From: Noviherbaspirillum autotrophicum
GTDB lineage: Bacteria; Pseudomonadota; Gammaproteobacteria; Burkholderiales; Burkholderiaceae_D
Length of the DNA stretch: 64,000 nucleotides
Assembly: GCF_000818395.1 (NCBI RefSeq)
Contig: NZ_JWJG01000028.1
Location: 1,803,167 to 1,867,166, forward strand
Direction of reading: 5' to 3'
Position numbers and translations under genes: made by a program. Shown here one piece after another: positions 26,266 to 35,078 of this stretch (the first letter of the stretch is position 1; each line of letters begins with the position of its first letter). Under the pieces are notes generated by a model. That model was not told the DNA's origin. It did not search any database and worked only from the letters and a program-made list of their open reading frames with translations.

Positions 26266-27240
26266 ATGTGCGTGGTATGCGGATGCAGTGGCAAGGGGGG
26301 CGCGCAGGCGTCCGGCGATCAACTGGAAAGTAAATTGCCATATCGGCAAGTGAGCAGACCGCTGGGCGCCTTGCATCACCATCATCATCACGGCCATGCT
26401 CACGAACACGTCCATCAGGCGCCGGCCGAGGAGGATGTCCACGTTGCCGCCGACCCCGATACCGGCGATCTGCATTACGGCCACGGCCCGGCGTGCGCAT
26501 CGGTGCCCGGCATCAGCCAGTCGCGCGTGGTGCGGCTGGAGCAGGATGTGCTCGGCAAGAACAACCAGTACGCCGCGCAGAACCGCGCGCATTTCGCCCA
26601 CCACGGCATCCTCGCGCTCAACCTCGTCTCCAGCCCGGGATCGGGCAAGACCACGCTCTTGTGCGCCACGATCGAAGCGCTCAAGCAGCGCGCCGCAGCT
26701 CTTCCGGTCGCGGTGATCGAGGGCGACCAGCAGACCAGCAACGACGCCGACCGCATCCGCGCCACCGGCGCGCCCGCGATCCAGGTCAATACCGGCAAGG
26801 GCTGCCATCTCGACGCGCAAATGGTCGGCAATGCATTTTCCCGTCTGCCGCTGCACCACCATCATGAACACGATCACGATCATCACGATCACCACGCCGG
26901 GCAGGGCGGCATCCTGTTCATCGAAAACGTCGGCAACCTTGTCTGCCCGGCCATGTGGGACCTCGGCGAAGCCGCCAAGGTGGCGATCCTGTCGGTGACC
27001 GAAGGTGAGGACAAGCCGATCAAGTACCCGGACATGTTCGCTGCGGCGCGCTTGATGATCCTGAACAAGGTGGATCTGCTGCCTTACCTGAATTTCGACG
27101 TCGACAAGTGCATCGAATATGCGCGGCGCGTGAATCCGCACATCGAGATCCTGCAGGTGTCGGCGACCAAGGGACAGGGCATGGATGCCTGGCTCGACTG
27201 GATACTCGCCGGCCAGCGCGCCGTCGCGGAGGCGCAATGA
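26266..27240 (+). CDS. hypB: Hydrogenase nickel GTPase HypB with two His-rich arrays
   Basis: 324 residues. The N-terminal high-affinity Ni motif MCVVCGCSG is present. A His-rich store at residues 37-50 is standard for HypB of the Bradyrhizobium type. A second array at 197-210 ([14 protein letters not shown]) is inserted inside the GTPase domain, between [10 protein letters not shown] (C180, H181) and [13 protein letters not shown] (C227), which together form the G-domain metal site. GTPase motifs are SSPGSGKTT, the IEGDQQT switch and NKVD. It delivers Ni with HypA. First gene of the hypBFCDEX-hoxABCJ operon; hypF starts within its stop. Confidence 0.95.
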   Translation: MCVVCGCSGKGGAQASGDQLESKLPYRQVSRPLGALHHHHHHGHAHEHVHQAPAEEDVHVAADPDTGDLHYGHGPACASVPGISQSRVVRLEQDVLGKNNQYAAQNRAHFAHHGILALNLVSSPGSGKTTLLCATIEALKQRAAALPVAVIEGDQQTSNDADRIRATGAPAIQVNTGKGCHLDAQMVGNAFSRLPLHHHHEHDHDHHDHHAGQGGILFIENVGNLVCPAMWDLGEAAKVAILSVTEGEDKPIKYPDMFAAARLMILNKVDLLPYLNFDVDKCIEYARRVNPHIEILQVSATKGQGMDAWLDWILAGQRAVAEAQ

Positions 27241-28397
27241 GCGTCCCGGCCCTGGAACTGCCGGCCGCAGCCGGCGGGCGGGTGCTTGCCTGCGGCGCCT
27301 GGCTCAAGAATGCCGCCTGCCTGCTGCACGGCACGCACGTGCAGTGGTCGCCGATGCACGGTGACCTGGGGGATCCCGCCAATTGCATCGCGCTGGAACA
27401 GTCGGTGGACGCGCTGCTGCGCCAGACGGGCGGGTGCGTGGAGGCGCTCGCGCACGACCTGCATCCCGATTTCTTCAGCAGCCAGCTCGCGCAGCGCGTG
27501 GCCGGGCAGCTCGGCGTGCCGGCCATCGCCGTGCAGCATCACCATGCGCATATCGGCGCGGTGGCTGCCGAGTACGGCTTGCACGAACCGGTGATCGGAC
27601 TGGCGCTCGACGGCGTCGGCCTCGGCACGGACGGCGTGGCCTGGGGCGGCGAATTGCTGTGGGTGCAGGGCGCCCAATGGCAGCGGCTCGGCCACCTGCA
27701 AACGCTCGCGCTGCCCGGCGGCGACACCGCCGCCCGCGAGCCGTGGCGCATGGCGGCGGCGGTGCTGCATGCGATGGGACGCGGCGCGGAAGTCGGCACC
27801 CGCTATGCCGGCAAGGTCGGCGCGCCGGCGGCGCAGACGGTGCAGGCGATGCTGGCCAAAGGGGTGAACAGCCCTCCCGCCACCGGCGCCGGGCGCTGGT
27901 TCGATGCTGCCGCCGGTGCGCTCGGCATCAGCGTGAAGCAGGCGTTCGAGGCGGAAGCGGCGATGGCGCTGGAAAAGCTGGCGGCCGGCTATCTGGCCGA
28001 GCACGATGCGCCGCAGGGCGAATATGCCATCGGCGATGACGGCGTGCTCGATTTGCGGCCGCTGTTTGCGCAATTGTTCGCGCTGACCGACAGCGGCGAT
28101 GCGCAGGAAGTCGCGCGCGGCGCGGCGCTGTTCCATGCGACGCTGGCCGATGCGCTCGCCGAGTGGGCCGCGCAGGCGGCGCAGCGCCATGGTGTGCGCG
28201 CGGTGGCGCTGGGTGGCGGATGTTTTTTCAATCGCGTGCTGACGTCGCGCCTGGCTGCCGCGCTCGACCGGCGCGGTCTGGCTGTCTTCCTGCCGCAGAA
28301 GGTGTCGTGCGGCGACGCCGGCCTGGCGCTCGGCCAGGCCTGGGTCGCGGCGCAGCAGTTGCCATCCTCCCCGAAAGGAGCAGAAGTATGTGTTTAG
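27237..28397 (+). CDS. hypF: Truncated HypF (carbamoyltransferase Kae1-like domain only)
   Basis: 386 residues against about 750 for full HypF. Only the C-terminal Kae1-like carbamoyltransferase part is present, with metal-binding [19 protein letters not shown] and GGCFFNRVL. The N-terminal acylphosphatase, zinc-finger (CxxC) and YrdC-like domains that make carbamoyl-adenylate are absent. A similar short HypF1 is known from Cupriavidus necator, which also has a full HypF2 (established knowledge as I recall it). The ATG overlaps the hypB stop (ATGA); the frame upstream is hypB sequence, so this is not a mis-called start. The role is to carbamoylate HypE for CN ligand synthesis. Confidence 0.88.
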   Translation: MSVPALELPAAAGGRVLACGAWLKNAACLLHGTHVQWSPMHGDLGDPANCIALEQSVDALLRQTGGCVEALAHDLHPDFFSSQLAQRVAGQLGVPAIAVQHHHAHIGAVAAEYGLHEPVIGLALDGVGLGTDGVAWGGELLWVQGAQWQRLGHLQTLALPGGDTAAREPWRMAAAVLHAMGRGAEVGTRYAGKVGAPAAQTVQAMLAKGVNSPPATGAGRWFDAAAGALGISVKQAFEAEAAMALEKLAAGYLAEHDAPQGEYAIGDDGVLDLRPLFAQLFALTDSGDAQEVARGAALFHATLADALAEWAAQAAQRHGVRAVALGGGCFFNRVLTSRLAAALDRRGLAVFLPQKVSCGDAGLALGQAWVAAQQLPSSPKGAEVCV

Positions 28398-28645
28398 CCA
28401 TCCCGGTCCGCGTGGTCGAAGTGCGGCCCGGCCAGCAGGCGGTGATCGACCTGGCCGGCGTGCGCAAGGAAATCTCGACCGCGCTGGTGGAAGACGTGTC
28501 GGTCGGCGAGTATGTGATCGTGCATGTCGGTTATGCGATCGGCAAGGTCGATCCGGATGAGGCGCAGCGCACGCTGGAGATGTTCAACGAAATGGAACAG
28601 GCGCAGGCTTCGCCGCCGCCAGCCGCACCGGAGCAGCTCACATGA
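28388..28645 (+). CDS. hypC: Hydrogenase assembly chaperone HypC (second copy)
   Basis: 85 residues beginning [12 protein letters not shown], with the active Cys2. AAAGGAG lies before the ATG, which is 10 bases inside the end of hypF. The body (VGEYVIVHVGYAIGKVDPDEAQRTLEMFNEM) is the standard HypC barrel and C-terminal helix. With HypD it assembles the Fe(CN)2CO group. Being in the general hyp operon it may serve both HybC and HoxC, while the other copy sits with the structural genes. Confidence 0.95.
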   Translation: MCLAIPVRVVEVRPGQQAVIDLAGVRKEISTALVEDVSVGEYVIVHVGYAIGKVDPDEAQRTLEMFNEMEQAQASPPPAAPEQLT

Positions 28646-29781
28646 AGTACATCGACGAATTCCGCGACGGCGAGGTCGCGCAGAAAATCGCCGCACGCAT
28701 CCATGCCGAAGTCCAGCCCGGACGGCGCTACAGCTTCATGGAATTCTGCGGCGGCCATACGCATGCGATTTCGCGCTACGGCGTTTCCGAGCTGCTGCCG
28801 GAAAGCGTACGCATGATCCACGGCCCCGGCTGCCCGGTCTGCGTGCTGCCGATCGGGCGCATCGACCATGCGATCAAGGCCGCGCTGGAGCACAACGCGA
28901 TCGTCTGCACCTACGGCGACACCATGCGCGTGCCGGCGTCCGACGGCCTGTCGCTGATCAAGGCCAAGGCGCGCGGCGGCGATATTCGCATGGTGTATTC
29001 GGCCGCCGACGCATTGAGGATCGCACTGGAAAATCCGCTGCGCGAAGTGGTGTTCTTCGCGATCGGCTTCGAGACCACCACGCCGCCCACCGCGCTGGTG
29101 CTGCGCGAGGCGGCCGCGCGCAAGATCGACAACTTCAGCGTGCTGTGCTGCCACGTGCTCACGCCGTCGGCGATCACCCACATCCTCGAGTCGCCCGAGG
29201 TGCGCGACTACGGCACGGTGCCGATCGACGGCTTCATCGGCCCGGCGCACGTGAGCATCGTGATCGGTTCCGGCCCCTATGAGCATTTCGCCGAAGAGTA
29301 TCGCAAGCCGGTGGTGGTGGCCGGCTTCGAGCCGCTGGACGTGATCCAGGCGATCCTGATGCTGGTGCGCCAGGTCAATGAAGGCAGGTCCGAGGTCGAG
29401 AACGAATTCGTGCGCGCCGTCACCACCGAGGGCAACCTGGTCGCGCAGACGCTGGTGTCCGACGTGTTCGAGCTGCGCACCACCTTCGAATGGCGCGGGC
29501 TGGGCGAGGTGCCGTACAGCGCGCTGCGCATCCGCTCCGCCTTCGCAAGCTACGACGCGGAAAAGAAATTCGGCCTGGCCTACAAGCCGGTGGCCGACAA
29601 CAAGGCCTGCGAGTGCGGCGCGATTTTGCGCGGCGTGAAACGGCCGACCGACTGCAAGCTGTTCGGCACGGTCTGCACGCCGGAGAACCCGATGGGATCC
29701 TGCATGGTGTCGAGCGAAGGCGCGTGCGCGGCGCATTATTCCTACGGACGTTTCAAGGATATCCCGGTGGTGACGGCATGA
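28642..29781 (+). CDS. hypD: Hydrogenase Fe-ligand assembly protein HypD
   Basis: 379 residues with the HypD signatures FMEFCGGHTHAISRYG, HGPGCPVCVLP and GFETTTPPTAL. The C-terminal [4Fe-4S] cysteines are in ACECGAILRG, DCKLFGTVCTPENPMGSCMVS. It is the scaffold on which the Fe(CN)2CO unit is built with HypC. The start overlaps the hypC stop (ATGA) and the stop overlaps hypE. Confidence 0.96.
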   Translation: MKYIDEFRDGEVAQKIAARIHAEVQPGRRYSFMEFCGGHTHAISRYGVSELLPESVRMIHGPGCPVCVLPIGRIDHAIKAALEHNAIVCTYGDTMRVPASDGLSLIKAKARGGDIRMVYSAADALRIALENPLREVVFFAIGFETTTPPTALVLREAAARKIDNFSVLCCHVLTPSAITHILESPEVRDYGTVPIDGFIGPAHVSIVIGSGPYEHFAEEYRKPVVVAGFEPLDVIQAILMLVRQVNEGRSEVENEFVRAVTTEGNLVAQTLVSDVFELRTTFEWRGLGEVPYSALRIRSAFASYDAEKKFGLAYKPVADNKACECGAILRGVKRPTDCKLFGTVCTPENPMGSCMVSSEGACAAHYSYGRFKDIPVVTA

Positions 29782-30830
29782 GCGGCATGGTGAAAAAAAA
29801 CTACACGCGACCGATCGACTTCAAGAACGGGCGCATCGACATGGGCCATGGCGCCGGGGGGCGCTCATCGGCGCAACTGATCGAGGAACTGTTCGTCGCG
29901 GCATTCGACAATGAATGGCTGCGCCAGGGCAACGACGGTGCAAGCCTGTCGCTACCCGCCGGCCGGCTCGTGATGGCCACCGACGCCCATGTGGTGTCGC
30001 CGCTGTTTTTCCCTGGCGGCGACATCGGCTGCTTGTCGGTGCACGGCACCATCAACGATGTGGCCATGATGGGCGCGACGCCGCTGTATCTGTCGGCCAG
30101 CTTCATCCTAGAAGAGGGCTTTCCGCTGGCTGAGCTCAAGCGCATCATCGAATCGATGGCGGCCGCCTCGCGCGAAGCCGGCGTGCCGATCGTCACCGGC
30201 GACACCAAGGTGGTCGAGCGCGGCAAGGGCGACGGCGTGTTCATCAGCACCACCGGCATTGGCGTGGTCGCGCCCGGCATCGATATCGACGGCGCTTACG
30301 CGCGGCCGGGCGACGCGATCCTGGTGTCGGGTCACATCGGCAGCCACGGCGTGGCAATCATGTCGCAGCGCGAATCGCTCGCGTTCGAGACCGAGATTCT
30401 TTCCGATACGGCCGCGCTGCACGGGCTGGTGGCGGCGATGCTGGCCGCCGTGCCCGCCGTGCATGTGCTGCGCGACCCGACGCGTGGCGGCGTGGCGACC
30501 ACGCTCAACGAAATCGCCAAGCAGTCCGGCGTCGGCATGCTGCTCGACGAAGCGGCGATCCCGGTGCTGCCGCAGGTGGAGGCGGCCTGCGAATTCCTCG
30601 GCCTCGATCCACTGTACGTCGCCAACGAGGGCAAGCTTCTCGCCATCTGCGCCGAACAGGATGCTGAACAACTGCTGGCGGCGATGCGCGCGCACCCGCT
30701 CGGCGCGGACGCGGCGCGCATCGGCACGGTGATCGAGGATGCGCACGGCTTCGTGCAGATGAAGACCCGCTTCGGCGGACGGCGCGTGGTGGACTGGCTG
30801 TCCGGCGAGCAGCTGCCACGCATTTGCTGA
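29778..30830 (+). CDS. hypE: Carbamoyl dehydratase HypE
   Basis: 350 residues starting MSGMVKKNYTRPIDFKNGRIDMGHGAGGRSS. The PurM-like ATP-binding core (DTKVVERGKGDGVFI, RDPTRGGVATTLNEIA) and the flexible C-terminal tail ending PRIC are present. The terminal Cys receives the carbamoyl group from HypF and is dehydrated to thiocyanate. The start overlaps the hypD stop. Confidence 0.96.
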   Translation: MSGMVKKNYTRPIDFKNGRIDMGHGAGGRSSAQLIEELFVAAFDNEWLRQGNDGASLSLPAGRLVMATDAHVVSPLFFPGGDIGCLSVHGTINDVAMMGATPLYLSASFILEEGFPLAELKRIIESMAAASREAGVPIVTGDTKVVERGKGDGVFISTTGIGVVAPGIDIDGAYARPGDAILVSGHIGSHGVAIMSQRESLAFETEILSDTAALHGLVAAMLAAVPAVHVLRDPTRGGVATTLNEIAKQSGVGMLLDEAAIPVLPQVEAACEFLGLDPLYVANEGKLLAICAEQDAEQLLAAMRAHPLGADAARIGTVIEDAHGFVQMKTRFGGRRVVDWLSGEQLPRIC

Positions 30831-30842
30831 GAAAGGTCGGTA

Positions 30843-32570
30843 ATGCGCATCCTGTTTTTGACACATAGCTTCAACAGCCTCACGCAGCGCCTGTTCGTCG
30901 AGCTGCGCGAGCGCGGGCACGAGGTGGCGATCGAGCTCGACATCGCCGATTCCGTCAGCGAAGAAGCGGTGGCGCTGTTCCAGCCTCACCTAATCGTTGC
31001 GCCGTTCCTCAAGCGCGCGGTGCCGGCTTCCATCTGGCAGCACCATGTGTGCCTGATCGTCCACCCCGGCATCGTCGGCGACCGCGGCCCGTCCTCGCTC
31101 GACTGGGCGATCCTCGATGGCGAGCGCGAATGGGGCGTGACCGTGCTGCAGGCCAATGCCGAGATGGACGCCGGCGACATCTGGGCCAGCCGGACTTTTC
31201 CGATGCGTGTGGCGAAGAAAAGCAGCCTCTATCGCAACGAAGTGACGAGCGCCGCGCTGGACGCGGTGCTGGAAGCGATCGGCAAGTTCGAGCGCGGCGA
31301 AAGGCCGCTGCCGCTGGCCGAAGCCGGCGCCACCTGCGGCCGACTGCGGCCGCTGCTGCGGCAGGAGCAGCGGCGCATCGAATGGTGCGCCGACGACACC
31401 GCCACCGTGCTGGCGAAGATCAACAGCGCCGATGGCTTTCCCGGCGTACGCGACAGCCTGTTCGGCATCGACTGCTTCCTGTATGACGCGCACGCGGCCA
31501 CGCGGCGCGCGCTGGATGCGGTGGGCGGGCAGGCGGGTGAGGTCGTCGCGCGGCGCGAAGACGCTGTCCTGCGGCGCACCGCCGACGGTGGCGTGTGGAT
31601 CGGTCACACCCGCCTTGCGCCGGGCGACGCAGTCGCCGACAAGCCGCTCAAGCTGCCGGTTGCGCTGGCGTTTCCGGCGCAGGTTGCGCGCCTGCCGGAG
31701 CTGCCCGCGTATCCGGAGCGCCCGGACGACGAGTGGGGCGAGTTGCGCTACCGCGAGCAGGATGGCGTTGGTTATCTGTCTTTCGATTTCTACAACGGCG
31801 CGATGTCCACCGCGCACTGCCGGCGGCTGCGTGAAGCCGTGGCCGAGGCGCGGCAGCGGCCGGTCCGCGTGCTGGTGCTGTTGGGCGGCGAGGATTTCTT
31901 CAGCAACGGAATCCATCTGAACTGCATCGAGGCTGCGGCCCACCGGCCGGATGGAAGCGCCGCCGACGAGTCATGGCACAACATCAATGCGATGGATGAT
32001 CTGGCGCTGGAAATCCTGAGCGCCACCGACCAGCTGACGATCGCCGCCATGCGCGGCAACGCCGGCGCCGGCGGGGTGTTTCTGGCGCTGGCGGCCGATT
32101 CCGTGTGGGCCCGGGAAGGCGTGCTGCTCAACCCGCACTACAAGAACATGGGCAACCTCTACGGCTCCGAATACTGGACCTACCTGCTGCCGCAGCGGGT
32201 AGGCGCAGAGCAGGCGCGTGCGATCACGCAAAACCGCATGCCGCTGTCGGCCGCGCAGGCCGCCCGCATGGGACTGATCGACGCCGCCTTTGACGCCGAC
32301 GAAGCGTCGTTCATGCGGGAAGTGACGCGGCGCGCGAGCGCACTGGCCAAGGCCGGTGACTACGCCGAGCGGCTGGCGGCCAAGCGCGAACGCCGGGCGC
32401 GCGACGAAGCGGCCAAGCCGCTGCAGGCTTACCGCGACGAGGAACTGGCGAAAATGCGGCGCAATTTCTTCGGATTCGATCCCAGCTACCACGTCGCGCG
32501 CTATCATTTCGTGCACAAGATGCCGCATGCCTGGACGCCGCGCCACCTTGCCATCCACCGCGATGCCTGA
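30843..32570 (+). CDS. hypX: HypX/HoxX, CO-ligand synthesis protein
   Basis: 575 residues, normal for HypX. The N-terminal half is a formyltransferase-like domain (MRILFLTHSFNSLTQRLFVELRERG, HPGIVGDRGPSSLDWAI). The C-terminal half is an enoyl-CoA hydratase-like domain (GNAGAGGVFLALAADSVWAREGVLLNPHYKNMG). HypX takes the formyl group of formyl-tetrahydrofolate via CoA and releases CO for the Ni-Fe site under aerobic conditions. It follows hypE by 12 bases and directly abuts hoxA. Its presence says the cell matures hydrogenase in air, although HybO has a standard proximal cluster. Confidence 0.93.
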   Translation: MRILFLTHSFNSLTQRLFVELRERGHEVAIELDIADSVSEEAVALFQPHLIVAPFLKRAVPASIWQHHVCLIVHPGIVGDRGPSSLDWAILDGEREWGVTVLQANAEMDAGDIWASRTFPMRVAKKSSLYRNEVTSAALDAVLEAIGKFERGERPLPLAEAGATCGRLRPLLRQEQRRIEWCADDTATVLAKINSADGFPGVRDSLFGIDCFLYDAHAATRRALDAVGGQAGEVVARREDAVLRRTADGGVWIGHTRLAPGDAVADKPLKLPVALAFPAQVARLPELPAYPERPDDEWGELRYREQDGVGYLSFDFYNGAMSTAHCRRLREAVAEARQRPVRVLVLLGGEDFFSNGIHLNCIEAAAHRPDGSAADESWHNINAMDDLALEILSATDQLTIAAMRGNAGAGGVFLALAADSVWAREGVLLNPHYKNMGNLYGSEYWTYLLPQRVGAEQARAITQNRMPLSAAQAARMGLIDAAFDADEASFMREVTRRASALAKAGDYAERLAAKRERRARDEAAKPLQAYRDEELAKMRRNFFGFDPSYHVARYHFVHKMPHAWTPRHLAIHRDA

Positions 32571-34049
32571 ATGATCATGAATGTCATCTCCCCGAACAAC
32601 CTGTCGACCGTCCTCGTGATCGACGATGAAACACGCTCGCAGGATGCGATCCGGCGCACGCTGGACGAGGATTTCAACGTGCTAACCGCCGGCAGCGCCG
32701 ACGAGGGGCGTGCCGTGCTGGAGCGGCAGCAGGTAGCCGTGGTGCTGTGCGACCAGCGCATGCCGGGCATGACGGGCGTGCAGTTCTTGAAGGAAGTGCG
32801 CGAACGCTGGCCGGACGTGGTGCGCATCGTCATCTCCGGCTATACGGATTCCGAAGACATCATCGAAGGCATCAACGAAGCGGGCATCTACCAGTACCTG
32901 CTCAAGCCCTGGCTGCCGGACCACCTGCTCGACACGGTGCGCAGGGCGGTCGATGCGCGCAGCCTGCAGTCCGACATGCACCGCATCAATCTCGAACTGC
33001 GCACCAGTGCGCCGGTCTTGCGCGCACGCGCCGCCGAGCGGCAGGCGGTGGTGCGCGACGCCTTCGATTTCCGGCGCATCGTGCGCGCGCCGGGCAGCCC
33101 GATGGATCAGGTATGCGAAATCGCCACCCGCATTGCGCGCTACGACTTGTCGGTGCTGGTGCTGGGCGAATCCGGCAGCGGCAAGGAACTGCTGGCGCGC
33201 GCGATCCACTATGCCAGCCCGCGCGCGCCGCGCGCCTTCGTGATGGAAAATTGCGCGGCGATGTCGGAAACGCTGCTCGAATCGGAGCTGTTCGGTCACA
33301 AGCGCGGCTCGTTTACCGGCGCGTATGAGGACCATGTCGGGCTGTTTCAGCGTGCCGACGGCGGTACCGTGTTCTTGGACGAGATCGGCGATACCTCGCC
33401 CGGCTTCCAGGTCAAGCTGCTGCGCGTGCTGCAGGAAGGCGAAGTGCGCCCGGTCGGCGCCACCCGCGCCATCCCGGTGAATGTCCGGGTGATCGCCGCC
33501 ACCCACCGCAATCTGGAAGAGGATGTGCGCGCCGGGCGCTTCCGCCAGGACCTGTATTACCGTCTGGCCGGCATGACGCTGTCGATGCCGCCGCTGCGCG
33601 AGCGCTCCGGCGACATCCCGCTGATCGCCGACGCGCTGCTGCAGCAGGCGTCGCGCGAACTGGGCAAGCCGGCGATCCGCTTCACCCCCGGCGCGGTCGC
33701 CGCGATGATGGCCTACCCATGGCCCGGCAACATCCGCGAGCTGCGCAATGAAATCTTTCGCGCGCTGGCGCTGAGCGACAGCGACGAGGTCGCTGCGCAT
33801 GCATTCTCCAGCAAGGTGCTGCAGGGCCAGCCGGGCACGACCACGCTGAACGGCCGGCACGCGCCCGGCCATGCCGGCATTCCGCAATCCGGCACGCTGC
33901 AGGAGCGGCTGGACGCGATCGAGGCGGTGATTCTGAAGGAAACCCTGCTGCGCTACCGCTGGAACAAGACGCATGCATCGAAGGAACTCGGCCTGTCGCG
34001 CGTCGGCCTGCGCGGCAAGTTGGTGCGCTTCGGGCTGGAGGAAAAATGA
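32571..34049 (+). CDS. hoxA: NtrC-family hydrogenase response regulator HoxA/HupR
   Basis: 492 residues. Receiver domain (12-130) with phospho-acceptor D61 in LCDQRMPG. The AAA+ domain (about 170-400) carries [10 protein letters not shown], the sigma54 loop in its GSFTGA variant, FLDEIGD and VIAATHRNL. The Fis-type helix-turn-helix is [26 protein letters not shown]. In known systems HoxA/HupR activates sigma54 hydrogenase promoters in the non-phosphorylated form and is inactivated by the kinase HoxJ without H2. The ATG follows the hypX TGA immediately; hoxB starts inside its stop. The hyb sigma54 promoter at 25969-25983 is the obvious target. Confidence 0.93.
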   Translation: MIMNVISPNNLSTVLVIDDETRSQDAIRRTLDEDFNVLTAGSADEGRAVLERQQVAVVLCDQRMPGMTGVQFLKEVRERWPDVVRIVISGYTDSEDIIEGINEAGIYQYLLKPWLPDHLLDTVRRAVDARSLQSDMHRINLELRTSAPVLRARAAERQAVVRDAFDFRRIVRAPGSPMDQVCEIATRIARYDLSVLVLGESGSGKELLARAIHYASPRAPRAFVMENCAAMSETLLESELFGHKRGSFTGAYEDHVGLFQRADGGTVFLDEIGDTSPGFQVKLLRVLQEGEVRPVGATRAIPVNVRVIAATHRNLEEDVRAGRFRQDLYYRLAGMTLSMPPLRERSGDIPLIADALLQQASRELGKPAIRFTPGAVAAMMAYPWPGNIRELRNEIFRALALSDSDEVAAHAFSSKVLQGQPGTTTLNGRHAPGHAGIPQSGTLQERLDAIEAVILKETLLRYRWNKTHASKELGLSRVGLRGKLVRFGLEEK

Positions 34050-35071
34050 ACGCTCCCATCGCGGCCCGCGCCGGCATGAATGTACTGTGGCTGCAGTCCG
34101 GCGGCTGCGGCGGCTGCACCATGTCGCTGCTGTGCGCCGACACCACGGATTTCTTCGGCACGCTCGGCGGCGCCGGCATCAATTTGCTGTGGCATCCTTC
34201 GCTGTCGCTGGAGAGCGGCGACGACGCGCTCTCGATCCTGCGCGCCTGCCGCGACGGCGCGCTACCGCTGCATGTGCTGTGCGTGGAAGGGGCGATGCTG
34301 CGCGGCCCGCGCGGCACCGGGCGTTTTCACCTGCTGGCCGGCAGCGGCACGCCGATGGTCGAGTGGGTAAGAAGCCTGGCTGCCGTGGCCGACCATGTGA
34401 TCGCCGTCGGCACGTGCGCCGCGTATGGCGGCATCGCCGCCGGCGGCGGCAATCCCACCGACGCCTGCGGCCTGCAGTACGACGGCGACCAGCCCGGCGG
34501 CCTGCTCGGCGCCGCATACCGTTCGCGCTCCGGACTGCCCGTAATTAATATCGCCGGCTGTCCGATCCATCCGCAATGGGTGATCGAAACCCTGATGTCG
34601 CTTGCCGCCGGCCCCTTCGACGCCACGCAGCTCGACGCGCTCGGTCGCCCGCGCTTCTATGCGGACCGGCTGGTGCACCACGGCTGCACCCGCAACGAAT
34701 TCTACGAATTCAAGGCCAGCGCCGCCAAGCCTTCCGATCTCGGCTGCCTGATGGAGAACATGGGCTGCAAGGGCACCCAGGCGCATGCCGACTGCAGCGC
34801 ACGGCTGTGGAATGGCGACGGCTCCTGCCTGCGCGGCGGCTATGCCTGCATCAGCTGCACCGAACCCGGATTCGAAGAGCCCGGCCATCCGTTTCATGTC
34901 ACGCCGAAGATCGCCGGCATTCCGATCGGCTTGCCGGCCGACATGCCGAAGGCATGGTTCGTCGCACTGTCGTCACTGTCGAAATCGGCCACGCCTAAAC
35001 GCGTGCGCGACAATGCGCGCTCCGACCATCCGGTCGTCACGCCCGCGATCCGCAAGACCCGCCTGAAGTGA
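34046..35071 (+). CDS. hoxB: H2-sensing regulatory hydrogenase small subunit HoxB/HupU
   Basis: 341 residues with no Tat signal and no C-terminal membrane anchor, unlike HybO, so it is cytoplasmic. Cluster ligands are in SGGCGGCTMSLL, GTCAAYGG, GCPIHPQW, CTRNEFYEFKAS, CLMENMGCKG and CISC. Together with HoxC it forms the regulatory hydrogenase that detects H2 and signals to HoxJ. Co-translated with hoxA (ATGA). Confidence 0.94.
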   Translation: MNAPIAARAGMNVLWLQSGGCGGCTMSLLCADTTDFFGTLGGAGINLLWHPSLSLESGDDALSILRACRDGALPLHVLCVEGAMLRGPRGTGRFHLLAGSGTPMVEWVRSLAAVADHVIAVGTCAAYGGIAAGGGNPTDACGLQYDGDQPGGLLGAAYRSRSGLPVINIAGCPIHPQWVIETLMSLAAGPFDATQLDALGRPRFYADRLVHHGCTRNEFYEFKASAAKPSDLGCLMENMGCKGTQAHADCSARLWNGDGSCLRGGYACISCTEPGFEEPGHPFHVTPKIAGIPIGLPADMPKAWFVALSSLSKSATPKRVRDNARSDHPVVTPAIRKTRLK

Positions 35072-35078
35072 GTCCATC

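Noticed and set aside
26374-26420. CACCATCATCATCAC-type run as a tandem repeat or CRISPR-like array
   Set aside because: It is the coding sequence of the HypB His-rich stretch.
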